NCBI GenBank assembly: GCA_016748015.1
Contig: JAAOMT010000779.1
Span: 266,081-330,080, forward strand
Source: Geosiphon pyriformis
Lineage: Eukaryota; Glomeromycota; Glomeromycetes; Archaeosporales; Geosiphonaceae
Direction: 5' to 3'
Length of the DNA: 64,000 nt
Shown here: positions 37,323-52,442 of the stretch, piece after piece
How positions within the stretch are numbered: the stretch's first letter is position 1
Layout: every line of letters starts with the position of its first letter
Translations under genes and position numbers: made by a program
The notes under the pieces: generated by a model
Databases searched by the model: none
Told to the model about the DNA's origin: nothing
Seen by the model: only the letters and a program-made list of their open reading frames with translations

Positions 37323-39804
37323 CTATTCCTGTTTGATTTTGCTGAAAATTGTAGATTCTCCGGTATAATCTGGTGCTTCCTTTTGCTTTGTCCGAATATT
37401 TTCCATAATTTCCTTAACCTGTGATCTTTCTAAATCATCTCGTTTCGATATTATATCCTCGACAAGAGAAATTGGAACGTCACCATAAGCCTTTTTCATG
37501 TTATAGTAATCTAAAAAAATAGATTTACGAGAACTGGCAAGCAATGTGTGAATTCGTTCATATACATCAAAGGTGTTCTCTAGTTCCTGTTGTGGTATGT
37601 GCCCGCGAAAGAATCCAAAAGCGGTACGAACATCATTTGTTATGCGGTCAAGACATTCAGGCATTCGAAATTTTGCACCCTTGTTACGTAGAGCTTCGAT
37701 CCAAGCCACCATAAAACGTGATAAAGTGTTGGTCATTAATTTTTCTAGAAGGTAATCATTTAAATGGGTTTTGAAATCATTTGTATAATCTTTAATGGTT
37801 TCAATGATAAAGGCCATCGGATCTTCTTGATACCAATGTGACGTATATAATTGACTGAATGGTTGTTTTAAATCATTGAACACCACATCCAGGAGAGTAT
37901 CAGTGCACGCCCTTGCTACTTCCAAAAAACCGTTAGTGGCTTGACTGAGATCTTCATTGATTTGATTACGATACTTTTCTGATAACAAAGGCTTAAGTCG
38001 ATTAACAATTTCTTCGGTAAAATCAGCACACCGAATTTGATCGTTCGCCAAAGCAATCACGTATTCAACAAATCCTCCAGGCTTTTCTTCTCTTTTATCT
38101 ATTTGACGTTTGAATTCGGATTTCAATAGCTGCATCCAAGTTTGTTGAGTATTTATCATTACTTCAGTACATTCTTTTACAACATCTGCAAGAATTTTTC
38201 CTTGTCCTGATCCTGCTGCTACGTCTATTTGTTGATTCACCATTTGAAACATTATTACGGCTCCCGAAAGACCATATAACCTATCACCATCCATTTCAAG
38301 TGCTTTGCTACGTTCTGTAAAGTCTTTGGTTTCATCATTCATTAAATTATTCATCCATTCTTCAAGTTTACCACGAATTAGCTTGAGATAATCGTCAATC
38401 AAATCTTGTTCACGCCCATCAAGTAGTGGTGGCTCCAAAATTTCTTCAGATACCCGAATATCCTTTTTCATCGTTTTGTAGTATTCTCGTACCCACCGAA
38501 CTATTCTGAGAATGGTCCCTGCATCTGGATCTGAGTTGGTAATGCGTTGGAGCATATTGTATACATGTCTATGATATTCTAGCAAATAAACTGAAAAGAC
38601 ATTATACTTCTTAGGGAAACGTGGAACAACTTCTTGAATTACCAAGATCAAATCATTAAATATAAAATCAGCATTATCAAACAACTGAATTGGATCATCT
38701 TTGAATTCTGCAAAGAAGCGTTTGAACATATCTGAAATTGAGTCATGAATCTTGTTTTGAAATTTGCTCCGGAAAGACTTGATGACACGTGGACTCGTTT
38801 GTATTGATCTGAATTTATCTGCTAAATCTTGATGAGTGTGCCTTGCTTGTTCTGCCAATTTCGCACGTTCATCTGCTCGTTCTTCACATTCAATGATCTT
38901 TACTAATCGTACGACCACAGATTGTTGACCTTTTCTCACCAAATCAATAATATTTTTAGTTAAAGTCCAAAGATATTCCTCAAATTCTGCAGAAAACTCA
39001 TTCAGACGTTCAAAATATTGCTCAAGAGTTTCAATAACATCTTGTGAAGAGTCTTTTGCTTGATACATTGTATTGTCTTTAAAATCTTCCAACCGAAATA
39101 ATTGATAATGTATAAATAATAAATTTTCGGCGGGACCATGAATATCCTGTCTATCATGATCTAGCATGACTTGAATTTGATCAATGCGTTGGTACATTTC
39201 CTGTAACCGATTAATTGTGTCTTGAGTGGCGACAAAATTTCGATGAATTTGGGATATCTAGAAAGAAAGAAAGAACCAATCAATTGATCAAGAAAACCAA
39301 GAATATATGCGTAGGAAAAATGATTTCTGACCTTGTTGATCCATGGAAAATGGTGAATCATATCTTGAGCATTTGAACATAAGCGATCAATGCTTTGCAT
39401 ATTTTCCTTGATTAACACCATTTGTCTTCTCGAAGATGTCAACGTTTCAAGACCTTCTTGTGTGTTATCCAGTTGTGCTTTAACACCCGTTTTCAATTGG
39501 GCATCAATGGTAGCCTTTTTTTTTCAAAAATTGAGAGAAATCCTAATTAATTGAGCCAAATTTCCCGAGAACACAACCATGTAGGCTCTATGCTAGTCGA
39601 GTAAAGGATAAAACATACGAAACTTCAGTGAAGCTTGCATCCTATTCTTACACTCTTTTACGAAACGCTATTTTTTTAATTGAATACCTTTTCCTTGGCC
39701 AGTCTTTTACGCAGCAATTGAATTTTCACAAGGTCGTCTGGTGAACGTAACAATTCAGCTAAACGCGTTATTCCTGCCTCGATGGCATCACTTGGAGACT
39801 CCAT
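37323..39804 (-). CDS. SEC6: Exocyst complex subunit Sec6 (EXOC3)
   Basis: Sec6 is a core subunit of the exocyst, which tethers secretory vesicles to the plasma membrane at growth sites such as hyphal tips. Exons 39804-39688, 39514-39332 and 39257-37323 give 744 residues, the usual size for the family (mammalian EXOC3 about 745). N-terminus: AELLRSPDDLVKIQLLRKR and KATIDAQLKTGVKAQLD, a coiled-coil segment. Later landmarks: HGPAENLLFIHYQLFRLEDF, LDGREQDLIDDYL, GGFVEYVIALANDQIRC and FFRGHIPQQELENTFDVYER. Most of the protein is one long exon. The start is the first ATG in exon 1. Lies 308 bp from the divergent calcineurin gene, suggesting a shared promoter region. Confidence 0.95.
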
Positions 39805-40112
39805 TTTCCAGCAAATATGTCTTTAGTGCCAAATTATGCGAATGGTGAAAGCTAGTAGTAGAAACTGTAAAGGTTGCAAACGTGTCGAAGTTGATATTTC
39901 AAAGATTCCACAAATTCGATATGGATTTTCACTCTTATGCACGGTTATCACTTTCTCCTTATTATAGTTAGCAGTTGAGATTTTCGGGGAATCCAGGTTT
40001 GCACTACCGAACATTAACTTTTAGCAGCCACCGCTAAAACTGTTTAATATTTCGCAAGAACGGCTCTGTGTTCACCTTCAACGGTCTCTTCGATCCCTAC
40101 TGCTATAATAAA
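39805..40112. promoter_or_regulatory. Shared divergent promoter region of SEC6 and calcineurin A
   Basis: 308 bp between the two start codons, of ordinary composition for the gene island. No individual element (TATA or CCAAT) stands out with confidence. Confidence 0.45.
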
Positions 40113-43074
<2,962 letters not shown>

Positions 43075-43614
43075 TAAATTTATAGGAGCCGACTATTATC
43101 TGGACTAAACAGAATGAAGGGATCTACAAAGGCTAAAACAAAAAGGATGCTTCTAGGTTGTTTTCATTTTCGATTTTTATAATTTGGGAAGCTGTGTGCC
43201 GATCATTATTTTATTCTAAATTATACGAAATTTTATTTATGATAAATGAATCACAGAATATCAGATTTTTATCACGTATAGATGCTTACTCAACTGATCA
43301 AAATCAAGTTAACTAATGTAGCTAGGCGCAAGTTTGCTTTTCCGTTCCCCAATCCATTTTGTTGTCTTCAGCCAAGAGTAACCTAAAGTGCCGTCTCATT
43401 TACCTATCTATTCACCAAAATATCCGCCTCCAAAGAATTGGAGAATAATTATTCTCTGCAGCAAAGGGCGCGAAAACCCGAGGAACTGATCAGATAACTG
43501 CTCCCACGTTACACATATAAACGCATAAATTAGCTTTGATCGATCTATCTGCCTGCTTTCTAACTTTTTGACATAGCTTTAAATTCCTAAGAACCATATA
43601 GCTGATATATCATA
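43075..43614. other. Intergenic region between calcineurin and VAM7
   Basis: Contains the calcineurin 3' flank and the upstream region of VAM7. No gene or repeat seen. Confidence 0.5.
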
Positions 43615-44787
43615 ATGATTGAAAGTATTCTCTCGGTCAAAATACGTGAAACGACAACACGGCAACAACCAAAGCCTCATATTGCTTATGAAGTAGAAGT
43701 CCGTGCGGCTGTTCGTACCTGGGTCGTGTGGAAACGATTTAGCGAATTTGAAGACCTTAACAAGAAATTCTTGCGACTATTTCCTAATCACCCACCACCA
43801 GTTGACATGCCTGCAAAACACTTTTTTCAGTCAACCCTTGGAAACCCAGTATTAGTGGAGGAACGCAAGAGAGGCCTTGAAGAATACTTACAAGCAATAT
43901 TAAATGACCGTGATGATCGGTGGCGAGATACCGACGAGTGGAGAGAATTTCTCGCTATACCGACAGGTCGGCCCTTGGACGCGAGTACAATGTACACTTC
44001 AGAAAGTTGGTTGGATGAATATAATCAGGTACAATCAATCGCCCGGGATATTCGTTCGCTTCTAAATCGTCGGGAGACACATTTTGCCAAAAACGAAGTT
44101 CAAGCTTCCCATAACTGCAGTCTGCAAGCCAAGAAAAGCATGAGTACTCTAAACGCACGTCTTTCACAACTTGATACTGGTTTGCAAGGTTTGGCAAAAG
44201 GATCTGGGCGAGATGGGCTTGTGATGTTAGAAGGTGAATTAAGACGCCGGATGGATATGATAAATGACCTGAAAGATGAAAGGGACACTTTGACAAAACT
44301 GGTATTGGCCAACCGGCCGGACATCGGTAAGGCATCAACCCCAGCGAGCAATATTGATCGCAATTCATTGTTCCGTCAGCCCATCAGACAACGATCCTCC
44401 CCACAATTGACTCGAGGGTCTGGCCTAGGTATGACCGTTACGTATCCTAGCAGTAACCTTAGCGGCAGCTTCACGTCTTCTACTCGGCCCACTGTAGCCT
44501 CGAGACGAGTCTTCGGAAATACCGCAGCTCCCATGCCTGTCGAAACTGAGCAAACGCGTGGCCTTGACAATGATGGGTTGGTAAAGTTACAGCAACAAGC
44601 CATGTCAGATCAAGATCTTCATGTGGAACAGTTTAGCGCATTGTTGCATCGGCAGAAGCACATTGGATTAGCTATTGGGCAAGAACTAGATATTCAAAAT
44701 AATATGCTTGATGACTTGGATAATGATGTTGAAAATATGGCTGGGAAATTGAGATATGCACAACGCAAGATTACAAATATTCATTAA
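43615..44787 (+). CDS. VAM7: Vam7-type PX-domain Qc-SNARE
   Basis: Vam7 is a soluble SNARE recruited to the vacuole by its PX domain through PI3P, and drives homotypic vacuole fusion with the HOPS complex. Intronless, 390 residues. The PX domain (about 1-115) has WVVWKRFSEFEDLNKKF, the PPPVDMPAKHFF proline-loop and EERKRGLEEYLQAI. The middle is Ser/Pro-rich and disordered. A SNARE coiled coil fills the C-terminal 60 residues (QEQ-type heptads from DQDLHVEQFSALLHRQKHI to LRYAQRKI), with Gln in the central IGQELDIQNNMLDDLD. There is no C-terminal membrane anchor, as expected for Vam7. Same strand as calcineurin, 540 bp downstream. Confidence 0.93.
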   Translation: MIESILSVKIRETTTRQQPKPHIAYEVEVRAAVRTWVVWKRFSEFEDLNKKFLRLFPNHPPPVDMPAKHFFQSTLGNPVLVEERKRGLEEYLQAILNDRDDRWRDTDEWREFLAIPTGRPLDASTMYTSESWLDEYNQVQSIARDIRSLLNRRETHFAKNEVQASHNCSLQAKKSMSTLNARLSQLDTGLQGLAKGSGRDGLVMLEGELRRRMDMINDLKDERDTLTKLVLANRPDIGKASTPASNIDRNSLFRQPIRQRSSPQLTRGSGLGMTVTYPSSNLSGSFTSSTRPTVASRRVFGNTAAPMPVETEQTRGLDNDGLVKLQQQAMSDQDLHVEQFSALLHRQKHIGLAIGQELDIQNNMLDDLDNDVENMAGKLRYAQRKITNIH

Positions 44788-45044
44788 GTTTAATTGATAT
44801 AAACATGAACATCAAAGCCAGTTTTCTAAACAAGCTGCTATTAATTCCGACCTTATTTTTTCAACTCTGTAAAAGTATATTGTTTTAGTGAATGATGATT
44901 TTATCCATTTGTAAAATGCCTTTTTTCAAATTACTCTTTGAAATATAGATCTTTGATTTTAAAAAAAATTGGCATTCTCAAATTATCTACCTAGAATTGT
45001 AACACATCAATAATAGGGAATACTAAAAATTGCTATCATTTCCT

Positions 45045-46770
45045 GCATGGTCACTTTAGGACCAAGGCTCATCAATTAATGACCGGAAAAAGATCCCCCG
45101 AACGCCATTTTCATCTTTATCTATCATAATCCCTCCGATTCTTTGGATATTTCCACACCAGCTACAAGTTTTGGAGGTACAGGCCACATTTTAGATGATA
45201 ACTCGGACTCCCAATTCTTCTGCCTTGGTGATCAGACATTGACGAAATCGATAGTGGGCCCAGCATAGCATCTTTCTAATTGTTTTCATGTGAATTTTCT
45301 CGTTTCGATATCTCAAAGCATCAAATTCGGGAGTGAAAAATGTGACAGCCTTTCTGTAAGATCTTTTGATGCATGCACCCAATCGCCTTCTGGTTTTAGC
45401 TTACGTTTTGAGGAGGTATTTAATTTATCTTTCATTGAGCAAAGGTCATCCAGAGACGAACACCTTTTGTTGGGATTATCATGTAAATGAAGTGCGAATG
45501 CTAGGATCTATATAGACTGCATGAATAGATCCATCCACGTGAGTTTCGCACAGCTATTTTTGCGTCTCGTATATCCAGGCAAACCTCAACTCCTTAGTTT
45601 TGTGTGAATTGGACTAATTGCTATTTTTACATTTTTTTTCCGAAATGGAAATGATAATACATGTTTATCCTTAAAAATAAAGAATAAAAAATGACATAAA
45701 TAATGATTCAAAAAATATATATACATAATTTATTATCTTGTGTCGATGTCTATATGAATATATTGCTGGGGTGTGAAGGTAAAATACTCCAAGGTAACTC
45801 GGCAAAATTTTGAGCAAGAATTGTCATGGTGTGATGCCGTACCTTACGAGATTGATAAAAAAAGATGATGTGTTGATGCACCTTGTTGTCGCTGTGCATT
45901 ACGTTTAATAACTTTTTTTCGCGCAACCAATGTTAGATCAATCGCTTAGTCTGTAATGTAACATCTTAAGGGCATGCCAAGACGGATGATAGCTCTGCAA
46001 AATTTTCTTTCAGCCCAGGTACCCGAAACATCATTAAAAAGAAGACGTTTTGTTAAAACGTCATAGCGTTTAACCATCCTTTTTCCATGATACCATGTTG
46101 TTCATAATGATGCTCCATCCCACCACAGTATTAAAGGCAAATCTCGCCAAACCCATCAGTCGCTTCAATGGCTGCTTCTGAGGATGGTTGGGATGCATCT
46201 TGACTAGTAACGTGCCTTCCGTCTTCTGGCGCTTGGCACGGGTTGCTGTTGCCTTTCCCTTGCGCTTTTTTATTCCTGTGTTCTCTTCAGTAGCGAGAAG
46301 CTCTCCTTCCCTGCATGTGGCAGATGAAGACCGTGTTGATGGCAGAATATCCTGGAAGAGTCTGTCCGTCAGAGGTAACATCGTCGAAGAAAGCCACGAG
46401 TTTTACAGAATGGAGGGAGAAGACATATTGAAGAAGGTCAAAGGCAAACAGGGAGAGTCAATCACAGTGGGTAATGGCAACCTCCGAAACAGCACTGTTC
46501 CAGTAGGGTCTTAAGCCCTTAGCGCTTGAAGTTGATCTTAACCCGATATTGCTGAGCTCATATGTCCAGAATCTGGCGAGAAGTTGTTTTTGCCGCTTAA
46601 GGTTCTCTTTTGCTTTGCACTAGAGACATGGGCAGAGGTGGTGGTGGTATCATCATTTCGAGAAGTTAGAGGAAAAAGAAGGTATTTATTTTCATTTTTT
46701 CATAATATCTATACTAATAATAGAAATCAAATAATAATTGAGATCTTCAAATTGACGATTATGAAATGAG
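45045..46770 (-). pseudogene. Fanzor (eukaryotic TnpB-like, RuvC-fold nuclease) relic
   Basis: Fanzors are RNA-guided nucleases carried by mobile elements in fungi and other eukaryotes. Blocks in collinear order on the minus strand: N-terminal region with GLRPYWNSAVSEV (about 46500); TnpB-like N-terminal motif KMHPNHPQKQPLKRLMGLARFAFN (46215-46135, written here as contiguous text split KMHPNHPQKQPL / KRLMGLARFAFN); RuvC-I-like AVYIDPSIRTSFT with Asp codon at 45506-45508; helix KTIRKMLCWAHYRFRQCLI (about 45280-45225); CTSKTCSWCG zinc-ribbon half (45154-45180); and RuvC-III-like DKDENGVRGIFFRSL. Damage: frameshifts, TAA at 45191-45193, the RuvC-II Glu position reads Val (45185-45187), and the second CxxC of the ribbon is missing. 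No transposon ends were identified. Confidence 0.75.
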
Positions 46771-46964
46771 CAAAGGTTCGAAATTAACCTGTAGCTAATT
46801 CTCTTTCAATTGAATGAGTAGAGCAACTTTTTATTGAAGCGGTGATAAGGGCTGAACTATAAGAAATTTAAGAAAATTATCTTTTGAGAAGTGCTACCAA
46901 GAAAACCTCAAAATAATGTTAATCAATACTTTATTGGAAAAAGATTATTAGTCTTAAGGATTCA

Positions 46965-49900
46965 TTATTTGCCGGCGAACAACATAGCACTTTCATCACT
47001 TTCATTAGCCTCTTCGCATTCGTCCCCATATAACACTTTGAGTGCTTCCACATATTTTGGAAGTTTATAGAACTGCCCCAATCGCACCTGCATTAAATCG
47101 AACCCAATTCCTATTCGATCATGGGCGTCGGTGAAGATTGGGACTTTGGGATATCGTTGGCTGAAGTGAGTGAATAATGTCGATTTTGCGTTCATCCTAT
47201 GACATAAATTCGTTTCGATAAAGTTTATTAAGTGAATATAGTATTCACAAAATAATGAAATACCTTTGGCTGATTTGGACAGCTTCTTTTGTGGTACAAT
47301 GGCGTTTCATAATAGCGTCTTCTTGCAAATCGTTTTCAAAAGTTGCCTCATGAATTAATAAAGTGGCGTCTTTTCCTACCCGGACGAGATTATCACATGG
47401 TCGAGTATCACCCGAGTAACTAGATCCCAAAGGAGGCCATTAAGCGAGATGGGAAGAATAGTGCAAGAATCAAAAGTTAATCGCACTTACACGATTTTCC
47501 AGCCATCTTTGTGTTCTAGACTAATACCGAATGCCGAAGGACAATGTATCACCTCAACCGATGTGATTTTTTTGAGCCCGAGCTGGTTTTTGAGACTAGA
47601 TACTCTGAAAATCCGGATTTGTGATTAGATTCCAAAATACCAGGCCATAAAACCGATAGGTAATAGTGAGTTACCTGTCGTTTTTAAAATGTGAATTTTC
47701 TAAAATATCTCTGTTATCAATGAATAACAAATTTGAAATTCCAAAAAACTCGACATCGTTATACTCATCCAGCCAGCGGAAAAAACGTCCTGGTGCAACA
47801 ATAAATAATTTCGATCTATTGTCTTTGTTGAGCTATTTCATATGCAAAAACCAGCTCTTTATTCATCAAGATTTGGCTAAATGTATGATTGTTCAAATCT
47901 TTTAAAAATACCTCGCTCCATTTTCTTAAAATTCGTATTGTACCTAAATGGTGATCTGCATGTAAATGAGAAATGAAGATACATCTTAATCCCTTGATAC
48001 ATTGCCGTAAGTTCATCCCGTTATCTTGCCCCAATCCGTCAATCGGGCCAAATTGTCGAACTAATTGTCCGTATGTCCCTTCCCCAGCATCTAGAAGGAT
48101 CGATCCATAATTTGGTATGGTTATGAGGTTACTACTGACTAAGTTATGAGTAGAGTGGAACACAAGAATCAGCAGATGCAATACTAAGTTTCCATATTAA
48201 AAGAATAATGGTTGCGGGTAATACCATTACGATATTTCGAAGGTTGACCGGATCCCGTGCCAAGTGTGGTAACAATTATATCATGACCAGGAGAGCTTTG
48301 AAGTAATTGTGATGTTTCTTTTAAATTTTCTTTCAGTTGTGTAGCAACTTTCAGATAATCTTGTAACTTATTCAAAGATTTTACAACATATGATTGTGGA
48401 TCACGATGATCAAAGAGCGTCGGCACTTGTGAATCGTCCAATTTTGGTTTAGGTTCCATATGGTAAATGAGAAGTGGTGCAGAAAGGGTCACTTTTTCAG
48501 GGAGATTCTCCACTAAAAATAAATGAGGTTTAATAAATTGTGTAAAATTAGAAAAAGATTTCAAAGGCTAATAATTTAAATGAATGCCTGATTTAAGATT
48601 TTTTAAAGGTTCATTTGAATAAAAAGGAACACGAAACTGTGTTTCATCAAGCTTTGAAAGTTTGAATTGACTTTGACCGGCTTTATTAAATATTAACCTT
48701 TGCAGGCAATATTGTTCATTGGAAATGATGTGCTAAAATCATAGCTTTCTGTTTAATCAAAAAGTACAGGACCAAGAAATATGATTGATCGTGAACTTTG
48801 CAATACCTGAGTATCACTCCCATATTTTCTCATCCAAGTCCGATATCTTTCGTCATCTAACACACCATTACCTAGCATGTGAACGATTAAACCTACCCGG
48901 GAATTCTCATTGTCATTTTGGTATGCGGCAAATTCAGTATTTGAGCAAACAGATTCGATATAATTTACAGAAGGCACATCTATAATGATAAGGATCTAAA
49001 AAAGAAGGTAATATATAAGCAAAGCGACTTTTATGATATTGTTGATATCACATTAAATCTCCTTACAAAACCAGGTCGCGGATCTCCCATAACTTGATGG
49101 GGGTGCACAGTAGTCCCATCAGGACCAGTCACCGATTGACCCTGATGTAATTTTGCTATCCAGAAATTTAATTAGGGGACTATAGCAAGGAGTCAAAGAA
49201 GCCGAATTCAGCTTACATACCGTACAATGGTCCTGGTTGTAGTCCAAGCGCGGTGGCGCGTTCTGGATAAAATTTTCCTTTATAATCTGGCCCTTGACAA
49301 ATATATGTAATAGCGACATTCGAGGGTTCAGATTGGGGCAATCTCTTGGGAAAAAATTCCCGACGTTTATCAGCTATACTACGATTAGACGAGACAGAAG
49401 ATAAAAATATATTGTTTTTTTTATTAGACCCCTCCACGTCATCAACGGGGATTTCAAAAACTGTCTCTTCTTCTCTGTTTCTTCGCTTTGATGGTTTTTG
49501 ATCACTATTTTGTCTTTGACTCTGGTTGAACATTAATCCCAGCAATTTTTTTTTGTACTCTAAATTCGATTGTTGTTCCGCCTGTTGTAGGTCAGAATCA
49601 AACGCTCTTTTGAGTGGTAAGGAAATTTTACCACTATTAAATGATTCAGAAGTGGCATCGATCTGTGATTGTATAATATTACTATTAGGGTGTAGGATGA
49701 CTGTTTTTATTGTCAGATTTTCATCCTGAAATTGTGTCCCATCTTCTGGAAATTCATGAGTTTCCAATGACATTGATGACCTAAAATAATCAAGACATGT
49801 CATTTTTTTACCTTTTACGATAGATTACTTCAAGAATTATAAGCATAGGGGGGTTGGTAAATATTACTTCAATTACCTCACGATAAAACTTCGAGTTGCC

Positions 49901-50823
49901 ACAATAAAATGAGTTAAGTTTTCTCCACCATATACTTTTGCCTTTGCAACCCCTGAATCAGCCATTGATAAGAGAAAGCCTATATTGGAAGAGAATTCAT
50001 TCAATATAAAGATGGAGAATTGACAATAAAACACCTTTGGGTTAAGTCTAAGATCAATTCTTATTTATAAAAAGCATTTGCACGATCTCATATAGAAATA
50101 GCGTAGACAAAAACCATTCACCAAATTCTTAGAAATGTGAATGCTTCAAAAGTGTTTAAAGTTACAGAATCCAATGTGAGAAGTCATCGCTTTTTATGTA
50201 AGGGAAATCTCCAAGATTTTTATTTAAGATAATTGAAGACTAGAATTATGGTTCTCATGAGCCCAAATTACAGGATCAGGCATCTTCTCTAATATATGTC
50301 TGACCTTAGTTCACCTTAGGGTCAGTAAGATGCGTGATCCATTGAAAGAAATTTTCGGAGCAAGGCAAAACCCAGTAAGATGGGCTGTTGAGGACAATAA
50401 TTTATGAATATCAAATAACCAGAAAACATCTTTCTTGATTCAGGCGATAATTATACCTGGAAGACCACCCATAGTTTCCCAGTCAATCCGGGTGGCAAAG
50501 ATGTTTTGTAGTCTGGTCAGCCGTAGGTGATTTTCCAAACAAATTCTCTGAGTAGCTTCACCACAATTGAATAGATATCTTCTGGGAGCTTTTGTATCAA
50601 AATGAAGCAAAACGGAAGGGGTAGTATCGGGTGTTGCACACCCGAGGATTTGTAAAAATGTTTTCATTTGAAGACGACTGCTACATGAGAAATTGCGTAA
50701 ATGCGATTGGGCTTTGCAATGTTGTGGACCGGGTTTTATGGCGAGTTGCCAGAAGAGACTGGATAAAAATGTGGGAAACAGTTCGGAAACAGATGAAAGG
50801 TAATAAAATTGAGAAATTTTCAT
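46965..50823 (-). CDS. TRZ1: Long-form RNase Z (ELAC2/Trz1), tRNA 3' processing endonuclease
   Basis: Cleaves 3' trailers from tRNA precursors in nucleus and mitochondria. Twelve-exon model: 50823-50457, 49979-49877, 49780-49221, 49155-49067, 48995-48807, 48732-48631, 48567-48225, 48138-47912, 47832-47675, 47604-47491, 47419-47264, 47196-46965; 879 residues. N-terminal half: [40 protein letters not shown]-terminal half: [28 protein letters not shown], zinc motif [28 protein letters not shown] and FSQRYP. Exon 1 adds about 50 residues before MKTFLQ that look like a mitochondrial presequence. Between 48631 and 48567 either a 63-nt intron with a weak GTTCCT donor is removed or an in-frame TAG (48568-48570) interrupts the frame. 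The divergent TTL gene starts 99 bp away. Confidence 0.93.
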
Positions 50824-50922
50824 AAAAGCTTTAATTTTTTTTAAATTATAATGGTCTGATATGACTCATAGGCATTGTTTGATCTTGCCCAATTATTTTT
50901 TTTTCTGGGAACAAAAACAAAT
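50824..50922. promoter_or_regulatory. Compact divergent promoter of TRZ1 and the TTL-family gene
   Basis: Only 99 bp separates the two start codons, so 5' UTRs and promoter elements must overlap. It contains A/T-rich stretches but no certain element. Confidence 0.5.
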
Positions 50923-52442
50923 ATGACTGAACCGAACTTACCACGAGCAATTCTTAGCATTCAAGATGTATACACACGTTCCCTAATCATATCAGCATTA
51001 ACCAAGTATCTACCTTCCATAGACATTCTATCTATTAATTCACCCTCAACAGATACCCCAAACATAATTACTTCATCGCGGCCATCATTGACTCTCTACT
51101 GGCAAGAATACGAAGACCTAGACTTTTCGCACCTTCTTGTCAATCCTCAAACAACTCTCGCAAACTCATACTGTATACGAAAAGGTTTAATACGTAAGGC
51201 TCAACTCAGTCAACTCCTCCACAAACACGTCATCAAAAACCCTGAATCAATTTTAACGCGTGCTGTCCCTGAAACATGGCTTTTCGAAGTCCCACATGTG
51301 GAATACCTCGATGAGGCCCTCGAGGATGTTTTTGAAGTTTTAAGGGATTGTGAAGCAAATCAAATCTCGGACTCGGCTGAGAATAATGAGAGGAGAAAAA
51401 AAAACTTCATTTTGAAACCGAACTTGGTAAACAAAGGAGCCGAAGTTGTGATCTTTGAAAGTGTGAACCAATTGAGAGCAATTTTTGAGAGAGATAGTTC
51501 TTCAAGTGGACCATTGGAGCAAACGAACAATGAAGTGGCTGCTGATTCAATGGAAAATTTTAGTGATCAGGTGTCAAATGATGAAATTTCAGACGAAGAT
51601 GAAAGCATGTTCCATATTCGTGAATGGGTTATACAGCGTTATATATCTAATCCGCGTTTAATCAATGATCGCAAATTTCATATACGAGCCTATGTGCTGG
51701 CGATATCAAATATTAAAGTCTATCTACATAAAGATATGCTTGCTTTGTTCGCTCTGAAACCCTATGATCCCGAAAACATCCACAACACTTTATCACACCT
51801 CACCAATACGTGTTTACAAATTAATCAGGCTGAATACGTTGGTAAATTGATAAACAAGCAGGTTTTCCTCGAAAATTTTCTATCTTACATTTACAATAAA
51901 TTTCTCTCGCCGCTTTTGGGTTTAGAATCGGAGCAAGTAAAGCTCTTTTGGGAGTTGAAAGAAAAAGCGAATGGATCCTCTATTATCCCGGTACAAGATT
52001 TAAACTCTATATTTGATCAGATCAAAGATATTTTGCGCGAATGTTTCAAGGCAGTGGTAGGTGAGGTAACTCAGTTTATGCCGTGGGAGAACGCTTTCGA
52101 ATTATTTGGATTTGATTTCATAGTTGACGAAAACAATCAAGTTTATATCCTTGAAGCTAATTCGGTAAATAATTTTTCAAGTTTTACAAGATTTGAGTAA
52201 TTTTATAATTTAAAGGGTTTTCTTCCTTTTAGTTTCCAGACTTTAAACAAACTGGAAGTCGATTGTCATATGTCATTACAAAATTATTTGAGGGGACGGT
52301 CGCTTTAGCTGTTGTCCCCTTTTTTAATCGCAGTTTGGCTATTGCCACTGAAGAAAGGAACCAAGATGTGAATTCTGAAAATAGATTTGTTCTTGTGTTT
52401 GAACGCAATATCCGGATTCCTAATAATGATTCTGTCAAATAA
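50923..52442 (+). CDS. Tubulin-tyrosine-ligase-family (ATP-grasp) protein, Pby1-like
   Basis: TTL-family enzymes add amino acids to tubulin or other proteins by an ATP-grasp mechanism; the yeast single-copy member Pby1 associates with P-bodies. Exons 50923-52164 and 52233-52442 give 483 residues. Motifs in order: NFILKPNLVNKG (ATP-binding Lys), an acidic loop, EWVIQRYISNPRLINDRKF followed by HIRAYVL, YLHKDMLALFA, LSHLTNTCLQ, FELFGFDFIVDENNQVYILEAN (metal-binding Asp/Glu/Asn; written as FELFGFDFIVDE and VYILEAN) and FPDFKQTG. The start is the first ATG, MTEPNLPRAIL; an upstream TTG frame is ignored. Substrate cannot be told from sequence. Confidence 0.9.

Noticed and set aside
43955-44787. Open frames on the minus strand opposite VAM7 (44368-43955, 44363-44100, 44603-44376)
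   Set aside because: They mirror the VAM7 coding strand; no motif, no splice support, and the plus-strand PX-SNARE is certain.
45045-46770. Fanzor relic as bacterial TnpB contamination
   Set aside because: It is flanked without break by intron-containing fungal genes and is degraded in place; no bacterial neighbour genes.
46774-46792. GGTTCGAAATTAACC resembling a tRNA T-arm
   Set aside because: No matching acceptor, D or anticodon stems around it; stems of the putative T-arm do not pair correctly.
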